This document shows, one piece after another, positions 8,151-18,020 of a stretch of 64,000 nt of DNA (position 1 is its first letter; every line of letters begins with the position of its first letter). This DNA comes from Bacillota bacterium (GTDB lineage Bacteria; Bacillota; Clostridia; Acetivibrionales; DSM-1351), in NCBI GenBank assembly GCA_023415305.1, contig JAEZKZ010000082.1, positions 90,978 to 154,977 on the forward strand, written 5' to 3'. Made by a program: the position numbers and the translations under genes. The notes beneath the pieces are model-generated. The model did not search any database, was not told the origin of the DNA, and saw only the letters and a program-made list of their open reading frames with translations.

Positions 8151-9830
8151 ATGAGCTTGGATATAAAATACCTGGAAAAAGCGGAGTTTTCATCCTATGA
8201 GGATTTTTGCGAAAACTTTAAACTTAACGTTCCCGACAATTTTAATTTTGCCTATGACATAATTGATGAATATGCTAACACTGAACCGGACAGGACGGCA
8301 CTTGTATGGTGTGACGATAACGGCGGTGAGAGGAAGTTTACCTTTAAAGAACTGAAATTCTGGTCCGATAAGACTGCAAATTATCTTAAAGCGAAGGGAA
8401 TTAGTAAGGGCGATAAGGTCATGTTTATTCTTAGAAGAAGATATGAATTCTACTTTTTTGCCTTTGCTGCCATGAAAATTGGAGCAATTTTTATTCCTTC
8501 AACAAATCAGCTTATGAAGAAGGATATAGTTTATAGAAATAATGCTGCCGAAGTAAAGGCCATAGTTGCTTTCTCCGACAAGGAAATAATTGAACACGTT
8601 AACAGCGCAGCAAAAGAATCACCAACTGTAAGTACATATATCATGGTTGGGGGTTCCAGCGGAGACTGGATGGATTACGACAATGAGATTAAAGATATAC
8701 CCGAGGCTTGGAGCAGGCCTGAAGGAGCATACAATACATATAATAACGATCTGATGATCATTTATTTTACTTCAGGGACTACCAGTATGCCCAAAATGGC
8801 TATGCATGACTTTACATATCCACTGGGGCATATTGTAACCGCGAAATACTGGCAGAGGGTTCAGGAAAAAGGACTCCACCTTACAGTTGCAGACTCGGGC
8901 TGGGCAAAGTTTGCCTGGGGAAAGCTCTTCGGGCAATGGATATCCGGTGCTGTTCAGTTTCTTTATGATATGGACAGGTTTGATCCCTGCAAACTTTTGG
9001 AAAAGATTGAGAAGTACCAGATTAAGACATTCTGCGCTCCACCTACAATTTATAGATTTATGCTGCAAAATGATATAACAAAGTATGACTTGTCGTCTCT
9101 GGTACATTGCTCAACAGCAGGAGAACCGTTAAATCCTGAGATATTCAACAGGTTTAAAAAGCTGACAGGGCTAGAAATATTAAATGGCTTCGGACAGACA
9201 GAGACAACGGTTATCGTCGCAAACTATGAGTGGCTTAAGGTAGACCCGGGAGCTATGGGAATGCCCAATCCCGCTTACAATATCGATGTTGTCGACGAAA
9301 ACAATAAGTCCTGTCCTGTGGGCGAAGAAGGCGAACTTGTTATAAGAGGTGTAGATTCAAATAAACCCTCGGGACTTTTCTGCGGGTACTATAAGGACCC
9401 TGAGGCTACTGCAAAGGTATGGTATGACGATACCTACCATACCGGCGACGTTGTATACAAGGATGAGCACGGCTTCCTCTGGTTCGTAGGCAGAAATGAC
9501 GATGTTATAAAGGCTTCAGGATACAGAATCAGTCCCTTTGAAGTTGAGAGTGCTCTGATCGAGCATCCTGCTGTTGTAGAATGTGCTGTAACTGGTGCGC
9601 CGGATGCAGTAAGGGGAACAGTTGTAAAAGCAACGGTAATTCTGGCAAAAGGCTATGAACCTACCGAAGAATTGAAAAAGGAAATACAAAATTACGTAAA
9701 AAATAATACTGCGCCATATAAATATCCACGTATTATTGAGTTTGTTGATGAATTGCCGAAAACAATTAGTGGTAAGATAAAAAGAGCGCAGCTTCGACAT
9801 GATGATCGCAGGAAATTTGAGTCTACATAA
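8151..9830 (+). CDS. AMP-forming acyl-CoA synthetase
   Basis: A 559-residue ANL superfamily ligase that activates a carboxylic acid with ATP and loads it on CoA. The P-loop-like A3 motif is YFTSGTTSMPKMAMH, the A5 motif GFGQTETT, the A7 motif YHTGD, A8 GRNDDVIKASGYRISPFEVE, and the A10 catalytic Lys lies in PKTISGKIKRAQLR. The sequence looks closer to medium-chain or aryl-CoA synthetases than to acetyl-CoA synthetase (about 650 residues). The substrate is unknown. A GGAGG site precedes the ATG. It follows the XRE-cupin regulator, its likely control protein. Confidence 0.9.
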   Translation: MSLDIKYLEKAEFSSYEDFCENFKLNVPDNFNFAYDIIDEYANTEPDRTALVWCDDNGGERKFTFKELKFWSDKTANYLKAKGISKGDKVMFILRRRYEFYFFAFAAMKIGAIFIPSTNQLMKKDIVYRNNAAEVKAIVAFSDKEIIEHVNSAAKESPTVSTYIMVGGSSGDWMDYDNEIKDIPEAWSRPEGAYNTYNNDLMIIYFTSGTTSMPKMAMHDFTYPLGHIVTAKYWQRVQEKGLHLTVADSGWAKFAWGKLFGQWISGAVQFLYDMDRFDPCKLLEKIEKYQIKTFCAPPTIYRFMLQNDITKYDLSSLVHCSTAGEPLNPEIFNRFKKLTGLEILNGFGQTETTVIVANYEWLKVDPGAMGMPNPAYNIDVVDENNKSCPVGEEGELVIRGVDSNKPSGLFCGYYKDPEATAKVWYDDTYHTGDVVYKDEHGFLWFVGRNDDVIKASGYRISPFEVESALIEHPAVVECAVTGAPDAVRGTVVKATVILAKGYEPTEELKKEIQNYVKNNTAPYKYPRIIEFVDELPKTISGKIKRAQLRHDDRRKFEST

Positions 9831-9873
9831 TAGAAGAGTTCGGTTTCCTGTACAGGAAAGGTAAGCGTCTGCT

Positions 9874-12252
9874 ATGAATGAAAAAACACTAAGAGTACTT
9901 GAATATGAAAAGATAATAGATAAATTGAAGGCATTAACTGCCTCTGAATTGGGAAGAGAGCTTGTTGAGGAGCTTTCACCCCAGACTGATTTTAATGCCG
10001 TAGAAAAAATGCTCACTGAGACCAACGATGGAGTGGGTTGTATTGTAAGACGCGGTTCGCCGCCGCTTGGAGGAATACACGATATCAGAGCAAGTTTGAA
10101 GAGACTTGATCTGGGTGGAATTCTGAATGCCGGAGAGCTCCTTAAGATTGGAGGAGTACTTCGTGCTGCCAGAAGACTGAAGGGCTATATAAATGACAAG
10201 CTGGATGAGAATAGTGAGAGCATAGTTAAAGAACTGATATCTTGTCTGGAATCCAACCAGAGGCTGGAACAGAAAATAGATTTGTGTATTGTAAACGAGG
10301 AGGAGATTGCTGATAACGCAAGTCCTGCACTAAACACCATAAGACGTCAGATAAAGGATCAGCAAGCCTCCATAAAGAACAAGCTCAATGACCTGATTCG
10401 TTCATCAAAATATCAGAAATACATCCAGGAATCTGTAGTAACCCTGAGAGGTGACAGATATGTTATACCTGTCAAACAGGAACATAGAAATGACATCCCC
10501 GGTTTGGTGCATGATGCCTCCTCCAGCGGAGCCACCCTGTTTGTTGAACCGATGGGAGTTGTGGAAGCCAATAATGCCATCAAGCAGCTTAAAATAAAGG
10601 AACAGGCTGAAATAGAGAGAATACTTGCTGAACTGTCTCAAGAAGCCTCTCTGCTTTTGCCGCAGTTGAATGCAAATATGAGCATTATGGCAAGGCTTGA
10701 TTTTATTTTTGCTAAAGCAAAGTTGGCCACTGACCTTAATGGCATTTGCCCAAGAATAAATCAAGACGGTAAGATTATTATCAAAAAGGGAAGACATCCT
10801 CTGCTGGACCCAAGAACAGTAGTTCCGATAGATTTCTGGATTGGAGAAAAATTCAGTTCTCTTATAGTCACTGGGCCAAATACCGGCGGAAAGACTGTTT
10901 CACTTAAAACAGTCGGACTGTTTACACTGATGATGCAAAGCGGTTTGCTGGTTCCTGCAAATGAAGGAACCGAAATGAGTGTATATGACAGAATTTATGC
11001 TGATATAGGCGATGAACAGAGCATTGAGCAAAGTCTCAGTACCTTTTCTTCACATATGAAAAACATTGTGGAAATTCTTAAAAATGTAAATGGTAGGTCA
11101 TTGGTATTGTTTGATGAACTTGGGGCAGGTACAGATCCGACTGAGGGTGCTGCCCTTGCAATGTCCATATTGGAGTGCCTGCATCAGATGGGGGCAACAA
11201 CACTCGCAACCACACACTATGCAGAGTTAAAGGTCTATGCTATTTCTACGGCAGGAGTTGAAAATGCATCCTGTGAATTTGACGTTGAAACACTGAGACC
11301 CACCTATAAGCTGCTTATAGGTGTACCCGGTAAAAGTAATGCCTTTGCCATTTCAAAGAGACTAGGACTGACAGATGACATAATTGAAAGGTCAAAAGAA
11401 TTCCTTTCGCAGGAGGATATCAGATTTGAGGATATTCTCTTGAGTATAGAAAAGAACCGCAGTGAAGCTGAGAGGGAAAAAATGAGAGCTGAGAGCTATA
11501 GACTCGAAGCTGAAAGATTGAAAAGAGACCTTGAAGCTCAGAAGAGAAGGCTTGAAGCACAGAAGGAAAGTGAACTCCGCAAGGCTAGAGAAGAGGCCAG
11601 ACGTATACTTGTTGATTCTAAGAGACAAGCAGAGGAACTTGTTTCTGAAATGAAGAGATTGGCCAAGGAACAGGAGGAAGCCGAGGTCAGACGACAGACA
11701 GAGGAACTCCGTCAGAAGCTCAACAAAAGTATAAGCGGCCTGGATGACTCGCTGGTTGAATCCATAATGCCCAAGAAGGGACTGGTCAAGCCTCCTAAGA
11801 ACCTGAAACCTGGGGATTCTGTACTCATAGTAAATCTGAATCAGAAGGGAACAGTGCTTTCGACTCCCGATAAGAATGGAGAGTGCCAGGTACAGGCAGG
11901 AATCATTAAGATAAATGTTCATATATCGAATTTAAAGCTTATAGATGAGCAGAAGCTTCAGCTCCAGAAAACAGGTATGGGCAAAATTGGAGTTTCCAAA
12001 GCCCAGAGCATGTCCTCCGAAATAGATCTAAGGGGAATGCTGCTGGATGAGGCTATTGAGGTAGTGGATAAGTATCTGGATGATGCCAGTATAGCAGGTT
12101 TAGGCATGGTAACACTGGTGCACGGAAAAGGCACCGGGGCTCTAAGAGCCGGCCTGCAGCAGCATTTGAAGCATAACCCTCATATTAAGAGCTTCAGACT
12201 GGGCAAGCTGGGTGAAGGAGAAAGCGGAGTAACTATAGTTGAATTGAAATAA
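9874..12252 (+). CDS. mutS2: endonuclease MutS2
   Basis: 792 residues, the usual MutS2 length. It has a MutS core and lever helices, Walker A GPNTGGKT near residues 334-341 and Walker B LVLFDELGAGTDP near 410-422. A long coiled coil rich in Glu/Arg/Lys (about 515-630) follows, then a C-terminal Smr nuclease domain (LRGMLLDEAIEVVDKYL, LVHGKGTGALR). It lacks the MutS1 mismatch-recognition domain. MutS2 suppresses homologous recombination and, in Bacillus, helps rescue collided ribosomes. It begins 44 bases after the synthetase gene, so cotranscription is possible. Confidence 0.96.
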   Translation: MNEKTLRVLEYEKIIDKLKALTASELGRELVEELSPQTDFNAVEKMLTETNDGVGCIVRRGSPPLGGIHDIRASLKRLDLGGILNAGELLKIGGVLRAARRLKGYINDKLDENSESIVKELISCLESNQRLEQKIDLCIVNEEEIADNASPALNTIRRQIKDQQASIKNKLNDLIRSSKYQKYIQESVVTLRGDRYVIPVKQEHRNDIPGLVHDASSSGATLFVEPMGVVEANNAIKQLKIKEQAEIERILAELSQEASLLLPQLNANMSIMARLDFIFAKAKLATDLNGICPRINQDGKIIIKKGRHPLLDPRTVVPIDFWIGEKFSSLIVTGPNTGGKTVSLKTVGLFTLMMQSGLLVPANEGTEMSVYDRIYADIGDEQSIEQSLSTFSSHMKNIVEILKNVNGRSLVLFDELGAGTDPTEGAALAMSILECLHQMGATTLATTHYAELKVYAISTAGVENASCEFDVETLRPTYKLLIGVPGKSNAFAISKRLGLTDDIIERSKEFLSQEDIRFEDILLSIEKNRSEAEREKMRAESYRLEAERLKRDLEAQKRRLEAQKESELRKAREEARRILVDSKRQAEELVSEMKRLAKEQEEAEVRRQTEELRQKLNKSISGLDDSLVESIMPKKGLVKPPKNLKPGDSVLIVNLNQKGTVLSTPDKNGECQVQAGIIKINVHISNLKLIDEQKLQLQKTGMGKIGVSKAQSMSSEIDLRGMLLDEAIEVVDKYLDDASIAGLGMVTLVHGKGTGALRAGLQQHLKHNPHIKSFRLGKLGEGESGVTIVELK

Positions 12253-12375
12253 CCTGATATGTGCATATCCCGGGTATTCTTATAGGGAGCCATTGAGAAA
12301 TTTCTGTGCTGATTTTATGTTAAACTTGCCTTAAAACTGCCTTAAATCATCAAAAATTACTGTAAATATGCACGG

Positions 12376-12404
12376 TTGACAATTCTGATTCATTTTATTA
12401 GAAT
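12376..12404 (+). promoter_or_regulatory. sigma-A promoter of typA
   Basis: TTGACA at 12376-12381, a 17-base spacer and TAGAAT at 12399-12404 form a near-consensus promoter. Transcription would begin close to 12411, giving a leader of about 118 bases. Confidence 0.8.
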
Positions 12405-12407
12405 TAG

Positions 12408-12438
12408 TAGGGGTTTTTTTCTCAAAAATAAACCCCTA
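12408..12438 (+). other. hairpin at the 5' end of the typA transcript
   Basis: TAGGGGTTT (12408-12416) pairs with AAACCCCTA (12430-12438), with further T/A pairs inside. It begins within a few bases of the predicted start of transcription and has no T-run after it. It is therefore more likely a 5' stabilising stem than a terminator. Confidence 0.55.
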
Positions 12439-12528
12439 TCGGAAGTATGCCGAGAAATAACTTAGCTTGATATACTTAAAAGATGATTAATAAAGGCAAT
12501 TATTTAATGTAAATGAAGGAGAATATTT

Positions 12529-14346
12529 GTGGATATAAGAAAGGATATTAGAAATATCGCAATAATAGCCCACGTTGACCATGGCAAGACCACACTTGTT
12601 GATGCCATGCTTAGACAGAGCGGGATTTTCAGAGAGAATGAAGCAGTGGCCGAGAGAGTTATGGACTCAAACGATCTGGAAAAGGAAAGAGGAATAACAA
12701 TCCTCGCCAAGAATACAGCAGTAAACTATAACGGCATTAAAATCAATATTGTAGACACTCCGGGCCACGCTGACTTCGGCGGTGAGGTGGAACGTGTACT
12801 GAAAATGGTTGACGGTGTTCTATTGTTGGTTGATGCTTTTGAAGGTTCTATGCCTCAGACTCGTTTCGTACTTAAAAAGGCTCTTTCCTTGAATCTGAAG
12901 CCTATTGTTGTTGTTAACAAAATTGACAGACCTGAAGCAAGACCCGATGAAGTTGTAGATGAAATAATTGAGTTGTTTATTGAATTGGGAGCTGATGATG
13001 ATCAGCTGGAATTCCCTGTAGTATATGCTTCCTCCAGAGAAGGCTTTGCTGTGTGTGACCTCGGCGGAGAAAGAAAAGACTTAAAGCCATTGTTTGATAT
13101 GATAGTTGATAAGGTGCCTGCTCCTCAGGGAGACCTTTCTGGTTCTCTTCAACTTCTGGTATCCAACATTGACTATGATGAATACGTTGGGAGAATAGCA
13201 ATCGGAAGAGTGGAAAGAGGAGCTGTAAAGCTTGGTCAGCAGGCAGTTATCTGTAAAAAGGAAGGAAATGTTATAAACGCAAAAATAACAAAGCTATATT
13301 GCTATGAGGGCTTGAAACGTATTGAAACCGAGGAAGCCAAAATCGGTGATATTGTTGCGGTTTCCGGTGTAGGTGATGTTACAATCGGTGATACCATCTG
13401 TGAAGTAGGTGCACCCGATCCACTGCCCTTTATTGCAATAGATGAGCCTACCCTTTCAATGACCTTTAGTGTAAACAACAGTCCGTTTGCAGGAAGAGAA
13501 GGAACTTTTGTTACTTCGAGACACCTGAGAGACAGATTGTTCAAGGAACTTGAGACAAATGTCAGCTTGAGAGTGGAGGAAACCGAGTCTGCCGACGCCT
13601 TCGAGGTGTCAGGAAGAGGAGAACTTCACCTTTCAATTTTAATTGAGACAATGAGAAGACAGGGCTACGAATTCCAGGTGTCCAAGCCTACAACTATAAA
13701 CAAGGAAATAGACGGCGTATTGATGGAGCCTATTGAATATCTTATGATTGATGTTCCGGAAGAATTTATGGGCGTTGTCATGGAGAAATTGGGAACAAGA
13801 AAATCTGAAATGGTGAATATGACTTCTGCTAACCAGGGTTATATGAGACTTGAGTTTAAGATACCGGCAAGAGGCCTTATTGGATACAGATCAGAGCTTT
13901 TAACCGACACTAAGGGAAATGGAATAATGAATCACGTGTTCCATAGCTATGAACCATACAAGGGCGATATTGCAACCAGACAAAGAGGCTCACTGGTAGC
14001 TTGGGAAGACGGAGAGGCAGTAACCTATGGTCTTTATAATGCACAGGAAAGAGGAACCCTTTTCATCACTCCCGGAACTAAGGTTTATGAGGGAATGATT
14101 GTTGGAGAAAATGCAAGATATGATGACCTTGTTGTTAATGTATGCAAAAAGAAGCATGTTACAAACATGAGAGCCTCCGGTTCGGATGAAGCACTGCGTT
14201 TGACTCCTCCGACGGTGCTTAGTCTTGAACAGGCGCTTGAATTCATAGCTGATGATGAGTTGGTTGAGATGACTCCTAAAAACATCCGCCTTAGAAAAAA
14301 AATACTCAATTCTGAAATGAGAGCAAAGGATAAGAGCAAGAAATGA
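12529..14346 (+). CDS. typA: ribosome-associated translational GTPase TypA/BipA
   Basis: 605 residues, the standard length. G1 is AHVDHGKTT at residues 14-22; the switch region ERGITILAKN, G3 DTPGHADFGGEVER and G4 NKIDRPEA follow. EF-G-like domains III and V and the TypA-specific C-terminal domain complete it. The protein binds 70S ribosomes and aids large-subunit assembly and growth at low temperature or under stress. The start is GTG 12529 with AAGGAG eight bases upstream. It has its own promoter and a terminator at 14454. Confidence 0.96.
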   Translation: MDIRKDIRNIAIIAHVDHGKTTLVDAMLRQSGIFRENEAVAERVMDSNDLEKERGITILAKNTAVNYNGIKINIVDTPGHADFGGEVERVLKMVDGVLLLVDAFEGSMPQTRFVLKKALSLNLKPIVVVNKIDRPEARPDEVVDEIIELFIELGADDDQLEFPVVYASSREGFAVCDLGGERKDLKPLFDMIVDKVPAPQGDLSGSLQLLVSNIDYDEYVGRIAIGRVERGAVKLGQQAVICKKEGNVINAKITKLYCYEGLKRIETEEAKIGDIVAVSGVGDVTIGDTICEVGAPDPLPFIAIDEPTLSMTFSVNNSPFAGREGTFVTSRHLRDRLFKELETNVSLRVEETESADAFEVSGRGELHLSILIETMRRQGYEFQVSKPTTINKEIDGVLMEPIEYLMIDVPEEFMGVVMEKLGTRKSEMVNMTSANQGYMRLEFKIPARGLIGYRSELLTDTKGNGIMNHVFHSYEPYKGDIATRQRGSLVAWEDGEAVTYGLYNAQERGTLFITPGTKVYEGMIVGENARYDDLVVNVCKKKHVTNMRASGSDEALRLTPPTVLSLEQALEFIADDELVEMTPKNIRLRKKILNSEMRAKDKSKK

Positions 14347-14349
14347 TTT

Positions 14350-14410
14350 GGGTGTTAGAGATAGGGTGTTAGAGGTAGGAAGTTAGAGGTAAGAAGCAAG
14401 AAGTTGGAAA
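14350..14410 (+). repeat. degenerate TTAGAGGTAG-type repeats
   Basis: Variants of GGTGTTAGAGATA / GGTGTTAGAGGTA / GGAAGTTAGAGGTA, then AAGAAGCAAGAAG, follow the typA stop codon. They contain five TAG and three GAG triplets. Slippage expansion is the simplest origin. Confidence 0.6.
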
Positions 14411-14453
14411 GAACTAAACCACTTAAGTATACAGTTTAATATAGTATAATATT

Positions 14454-14495
14454 GCCGATGTAAAGCATTCATTTCTTTGCATCGGTAATTTTTTC
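14454..14495 (+). terminator. intrinsic terminator after typA
   Basis: CCGATGTAAAG (14455-14465) pairs with CTTTGCATCGG (14475-14485, one G-U pair), followed by TAATTTTTT. The 200 bases from there to mltG hold only A/T-rich promoter-like sequence. Confidence 0.85.
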
Positions 14496-14701
14496 TGTGT
14501 ATTTATCGAAGGGGGCAGGAATGTCTCTTAGCGAACAAGTAATTTACATGCATCAGACTTTCTTGGACCATGTGTAGTATAATTTCCAGTAAGTTCACTA
14601 TGCTGGACAAATACTGAAAAAAATATTATAGTATTTAGTATAGCTGTATCAAATAGAGTCACATTATATTTTTTGATTTTTTTGAATGGAGTCAAGTATT
14701 A

Positions 14702-15982
14702 ATGAGTAGAAAACTGAAAGTTGCAGCACTTGGTGTTTTATCAATTATTATTGGAATATTTCTATCTGTTCCCAACATTATGAGATATGTAAGAACAATA
14801 CTTAAGGGGTATGATGCACAATATGGGACTCTTAATGCGTTTCTTACAATTCTGGGTCTTGTGCTGGTGTTTTTTGGGATATTTGTTATTTGTGCAGGAC
14901 TTAAACGATTATCATTTATATTGACCAGCCTTCTTATCTTTATTTTTATTTTTGCTGTGGGATCTATTTACTCGTATAAGAGTACGGTAGAGTCTGCCAA
15001 AGAAAATGTGGTCAAGGAAGCGGTAAAAATTCCCGCTGATTCTGAAGGGGCTATGCTTGTTGATATCCCCATGGGTTCCGATACAAGTGCTATTGCCGAG
15101 ATACTAGGAACAGAAGGAATTATAAAAAAGCCGCAGATTTTCAAGCTTGTATCAAAGCTGAACGGCTACGACGGGAGATATCAGGCAGGTACTCATGTAT
15201 TGAAAAAAGGACTTGAACTTGACACTATAATGAATATACTTATTGGTAAGCCTGAAAGTGTTAAGATTACAATACCGGAAGGTCTGACCTACAAGCAGAT
15301 AGTTAAAACCTTTGTAAAAAAGGGCCTTGCCATTGAAGATCAGTTTAATTCAGCAATGAAGTATGAAAAGTATGATTTTGATTTTGTAAAGCAGATTAAA
15401 AATGTAAACAATCGTGAATTCATGCTGGAAGGATATTTGTTCCCTGACACTTACGAATTTGCCATGAATGCCAGTGAAAAAACAATAGTATCCGTTATGC
15501 TCCAGAACTTTAACAACAAGTTGACAAAAGAGCACTACAAACGGGCTAAAGAGCTTGGCATGTCCATGGATGAAGTTATTACACTTGCATCCATAATAGA
15601 AAGGGAGGCAAGTACCAGCAATGACAGAAGGCTTGTATCCGCTGTTTTTCACAAGCGTATTAAAAGCAAGGACGCAAATCTGAGAAAACTTCAGTCTTGT
15701 GCTACAATTCAGTATGTTTTTCTGAATACTGAAGGAAAGGTACATGAAAAGCTTACTTACGAAGATACTACTATTAATAGTGTGTATAATACTTATATTC
15801 ATCCTGGACTTCCACCGGGACCCATTTGTTCACCAGGTATGGATTCTATAAATGCCGCATTGTATCCTGATGAAGACACAGATTATATGTTCTTTATCGC
15901 CAAGGGAGACGGTACAACAAAGTTTACAAAAACTTATGCTGAACATTTAAAGGCCATGAAGGAATATGGCTTGGCAAAATAA
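14702..15982 (+). CDS. mltG: endolytic murein transglycosylase MltG
   Basis: 426 residues. The YceG/MltG domain covers about residues 110-420, with LysM-like and catalytic parts; the predicted catalytic Glu is E300 in LASIIEREAS. MltG cleaves nascent glycan strands and sets their length. Unlike the usual single-anchor form, the N-terminus has three hydrophobic spans (about residues 8-26, 44-68 and 70-92). In Bacillus the orthologue (yrrL) also precedes yrrM, as it does here, and a terminator at 15984 separates the two. Confidence 0.92.
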   Translation: MSRKLKVAALGVLSIIIGIFLSVPNIMRYVRTILKGYDAQYGTLNAFLTILGLVLVFFGIFVICAGLKRLSFILTSLLIFIFIFAVGSIYSYKSTVESAKENVVKEAVKIPADSEGAMLVDIPMGSDTSAIAEILGTEGIIKKPQIFKLVSKLNGYDGRYQAGTHVLKKGLELDTIMNILIGKPESVKITIPEGLTYKQIVKTFVKKGLAIEDQFNSAMKYEKYDFDFVKQIKNVNNREFMLEGYLFPDTYEFAMNASEKTIVSVMLQNFNNKLTKEHYKRAKELGMSMDEVITLASIIEREASTSNDRRLVSAVFHKRIKSKDANLRKLQSCATIQYVFLNTEGKVHEKLTYEDTTINSVYNTYIHPGLPPGPICSPGMDSINAALYPDEDTDYMFFIAKGDGTTKFTKTYAEHLKAMKEYGLAK

Positions 15983-15983
15983 A

Positions 15984-16017
15984 AACTGGGGTGGCTGAAG
16001 CCGCCCCGGTTTTTAAA
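15984..16017 (+). terminator. intrinsic terminator after mltG
   Basis: AACTGGGGTGGC, a TGAA tetraloop, then GCCGCCCCGGTT and a T-run. A strong GC stem. Confidence 0.9.
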
Positions 16018-16112
16018 TTCAGGAATAAACTAATAAGGTATTAAGGTAATAAGTAAACAGGTTAAATAGTCAATAGTGATCGAACTCCATTCACTAATAA
16101 AGGAATAAAATT

Positions 16113-16751
16113 ATGATAAATTACGATTATATTACAGATTACATCCGAACTACAATTAAGCCAAGTACAGGTCTGCTGGCAGAACTTGAACAGTATGCAG
16201 CTGAAAATCATGTTCCCATTATTCAGCCGGAAGTAGCTGCTTTAATGAAGGTTCTTGGAAATATGCATAAACCCGGCAGAATTCTTGAGGTGGGGACTGC
16301 AATCGGTTATTCTTCCATGCTGTTTTCGGGTTTTCTTAAAGACGGTGGTGTTATTGACACAATTGAGAGAAATGAGCAGATGATAGAGATTGCAAGAAAA
16401 AACATAAAAGCCGCTGGCCTTCAGAATACTATCAATGTTATAGCCGGAGACGCAATTGAGGTGTTGGGCTGTTTAGACAAACAGTATGATATGATATTTC
16501 TGGACGCCGCAAAGGGTCAGTACAATGAGTTTCTGGATCAAAGCAAGAGAATGCTTGTGACTGGAGGGCTGCTTGTTTCTGACAATGTACTTTACAAGGG
16601 AATGGTTGCAACCGACACTTTGGTTGTGAGACGTAAAAAAACCATTGTAACCCGAATGAGAAGCTTTCTTAAAAATCTATGCAGGGACGAAAGCTTTGAA
16701 ACAAGCTTGATTCCGATTGGAGATGGGGTTGCGCTGAGCTTTAGGAAATAA
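16113..16751 (+). CDS. trmR: tRNA 5-hydroxyuridine O-methyltransferase (TrmR/YrrM)
   Basis: A 212-residue class I SAM methyltransferase of the O-methyltransferase_3 family: SAM-binding ILEVGTAIGYSSMLF near residues 54-68 and the metal-site motif MIFLDAAKGQY near 127. In Bacillus subtilis YrrM (TrmR) methylates 5-hydroxyuridine at tRNA position 34 to mo5U. The next gene is a U32 protein of the type that installs that hydroxyl, which makes this assignment much likelier than a catechol methyltransferase. Confidence 0.82.
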   Translation: MINYDYITDYIRTTIKPSTGLLAELEQYAAENHVPIIQPEVAALMKVLGNMHKPGRILEVGTAIGYSSMLFSGFLKDGGVIDTIERNEQMIEIARKNIKAAGLQNTINVIAGDAIEVLGCLDKQYDMIFLDAAKGQYNEFLDQSKRMLVTGGLLVSDNVLYKGMVATDTLVVRRKKTIVTRMRSFLKNLCRDESFETSLIPIGDGVALSFRK

Positions 16752-16799
16752 TTGACGAACATAAAATATTAACGACATAAGAAAAAACTGGAGGAAATA

Positions 16800-18020
16800 A
16801 TGAAAAAGGTTGAGCTTTTGGCTCCTGCGGGGAATCTGGAAAAACTTAAAATGGCTATTTTATTCGGGGCTGATGCCGTTTACATCGGCGGTCAGAGATT
16901 TGGTCTCAGAGGTTCGGCGGATAATTTCTCACTGGAGGATATGAAAGAGGGCCTGGCTTTTGCCCATGAGAGAGACTGTAAGGTTTATGTTACTGTAAAT
17001 ATTATACCCCACAACGAGGATTTGGTGGGACTGCCTGAATATATAGAAGAACTGGATAGCTTGGGAGTGGATGCAGTTATTGTTTCTGACCCGGGCATTT
17101 TTACAATTGTTCGTAAAGCAGCTCCTGATATGGAGATACACATAAGTACCCAAGCCAACAATACAAACTATATGAGTGCAAAGTTCTGGCATGATTTGGG
17201 TGCAAAACGAATCGTGGTTGCTAGAGAACTCTCCTTTGATGAAATAAAAGAAATGGCTGCCATGACACCGTCTGAATTGGATATTGAAGCCTTTATACAT
17301 GGCGCCATGTGTATATCCTATTCTGGCCGCTGCCTGCTCAGTAACTATATGACGGGAAGAGATTCAAACAAGGGTGCTTGCTCTCATCCCTGCAGGTGGA
17401 AATATTCGCTGGTGGAGGAAAAACGTCCAGGGGAATATTATCCTGTGTATGAGGATGAAAAAGGAACATATATTTTTAATTCCAAAGACCTGTGCATGAT
17501 TGAATACATTCCGCAATTGATTGAATCTGGAATATTCAGCTTTAAAATAGAGGGAAGGATGAAGAGCTCCTTCTATGTTGCAACAGTTGTAAGCGCATAT
17601 AGAAAGGCGATAGATGCCTATATGGCCGATCCTGAAAATTACAGGTTTGATCCGGAGTGGCTGTCTGAACTCTCAAAGGCAAGTCACAGAGAATATACCA
17701 CCGGCTTTTACTTCAATAAGACCACAGGAGCTGACCAGATATACAACACAAGCTCTTATATCAGAGAATATGATTTTGTAGGAATGGTTCTGGAGTACGA
17801 TAAGGAAACCGGAATTGCCAAGATTGAGCAAAGAAACAGAATGATTGTTGGGGATGAAATTGAAGTGGTGGTGCCTAAAAAGGATTATTTTGTGCAGACT
17901 ATTGAAGCTATGAAAAACGAAGAGGGAGAGAGCATCAGAACTGCTCCTCATGCTCAAATGATAGTATATATGCCTATGAGGCAGGAGGTTGAGCCGTTTA
18001 CGATTTTGAGGAGGAAGTAA
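16800..18020 (+). CDS. trhP: U32-family tRNA hydroxylation protein (TrhP)
   Basis: 406 residues with the U32 fold and its signature near EAFIHGAMCISYSGRCLLSN. Cysteines in CISYSGRC, GACSHPC and DLC are placed to hold an iron-sulfur cluster. The family was long called collagenase or peptidase, but YegQ/YrrO-type members act in prephenate-dependent 5-hydroxylation of tRNA uridine 34. Bacillus uses two proteins (TrhP1 and TrhP2); here one is seen. GGAGG lies before the ATG and the gene follows trmR by 48 bases. Confidence 0.85.
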   Translation: MKKVELLAPAGNLEKLKMAILFGADAVYIGGQRFGLRGSADNFSLEDMKEGLAFAHERDCKVYVTVNIIPHNEDLVGLPEYIEELDSLGVDAVIVSDPGIFTIVRKAAPDMEIHISTQANNTNYMSAKFWHDLGAKRIVVARELSFDEIKEMAAMTPSELDIEAFIHGAMCISYSGRCLLSNYMTGRDSNKGACSHPCRWKYSLVEEKRPGEYYPVYEDEKGTYIFNSKDLCMIEYIPQLIESGIFSFKIEGRMKSSFYVATVVSAYRKAIDAYMADPENYRFDPEWLSELSKASHREYTTGFYFNKTTGADQIYNTSSYIREYDFVGMVLEYDKETGIAKIEQRNRMIVGDEIEVVVPKKDYFVQTIEAMKNEEGESIRTAPHAQMIVYMPMRQEVEPFTILRRK

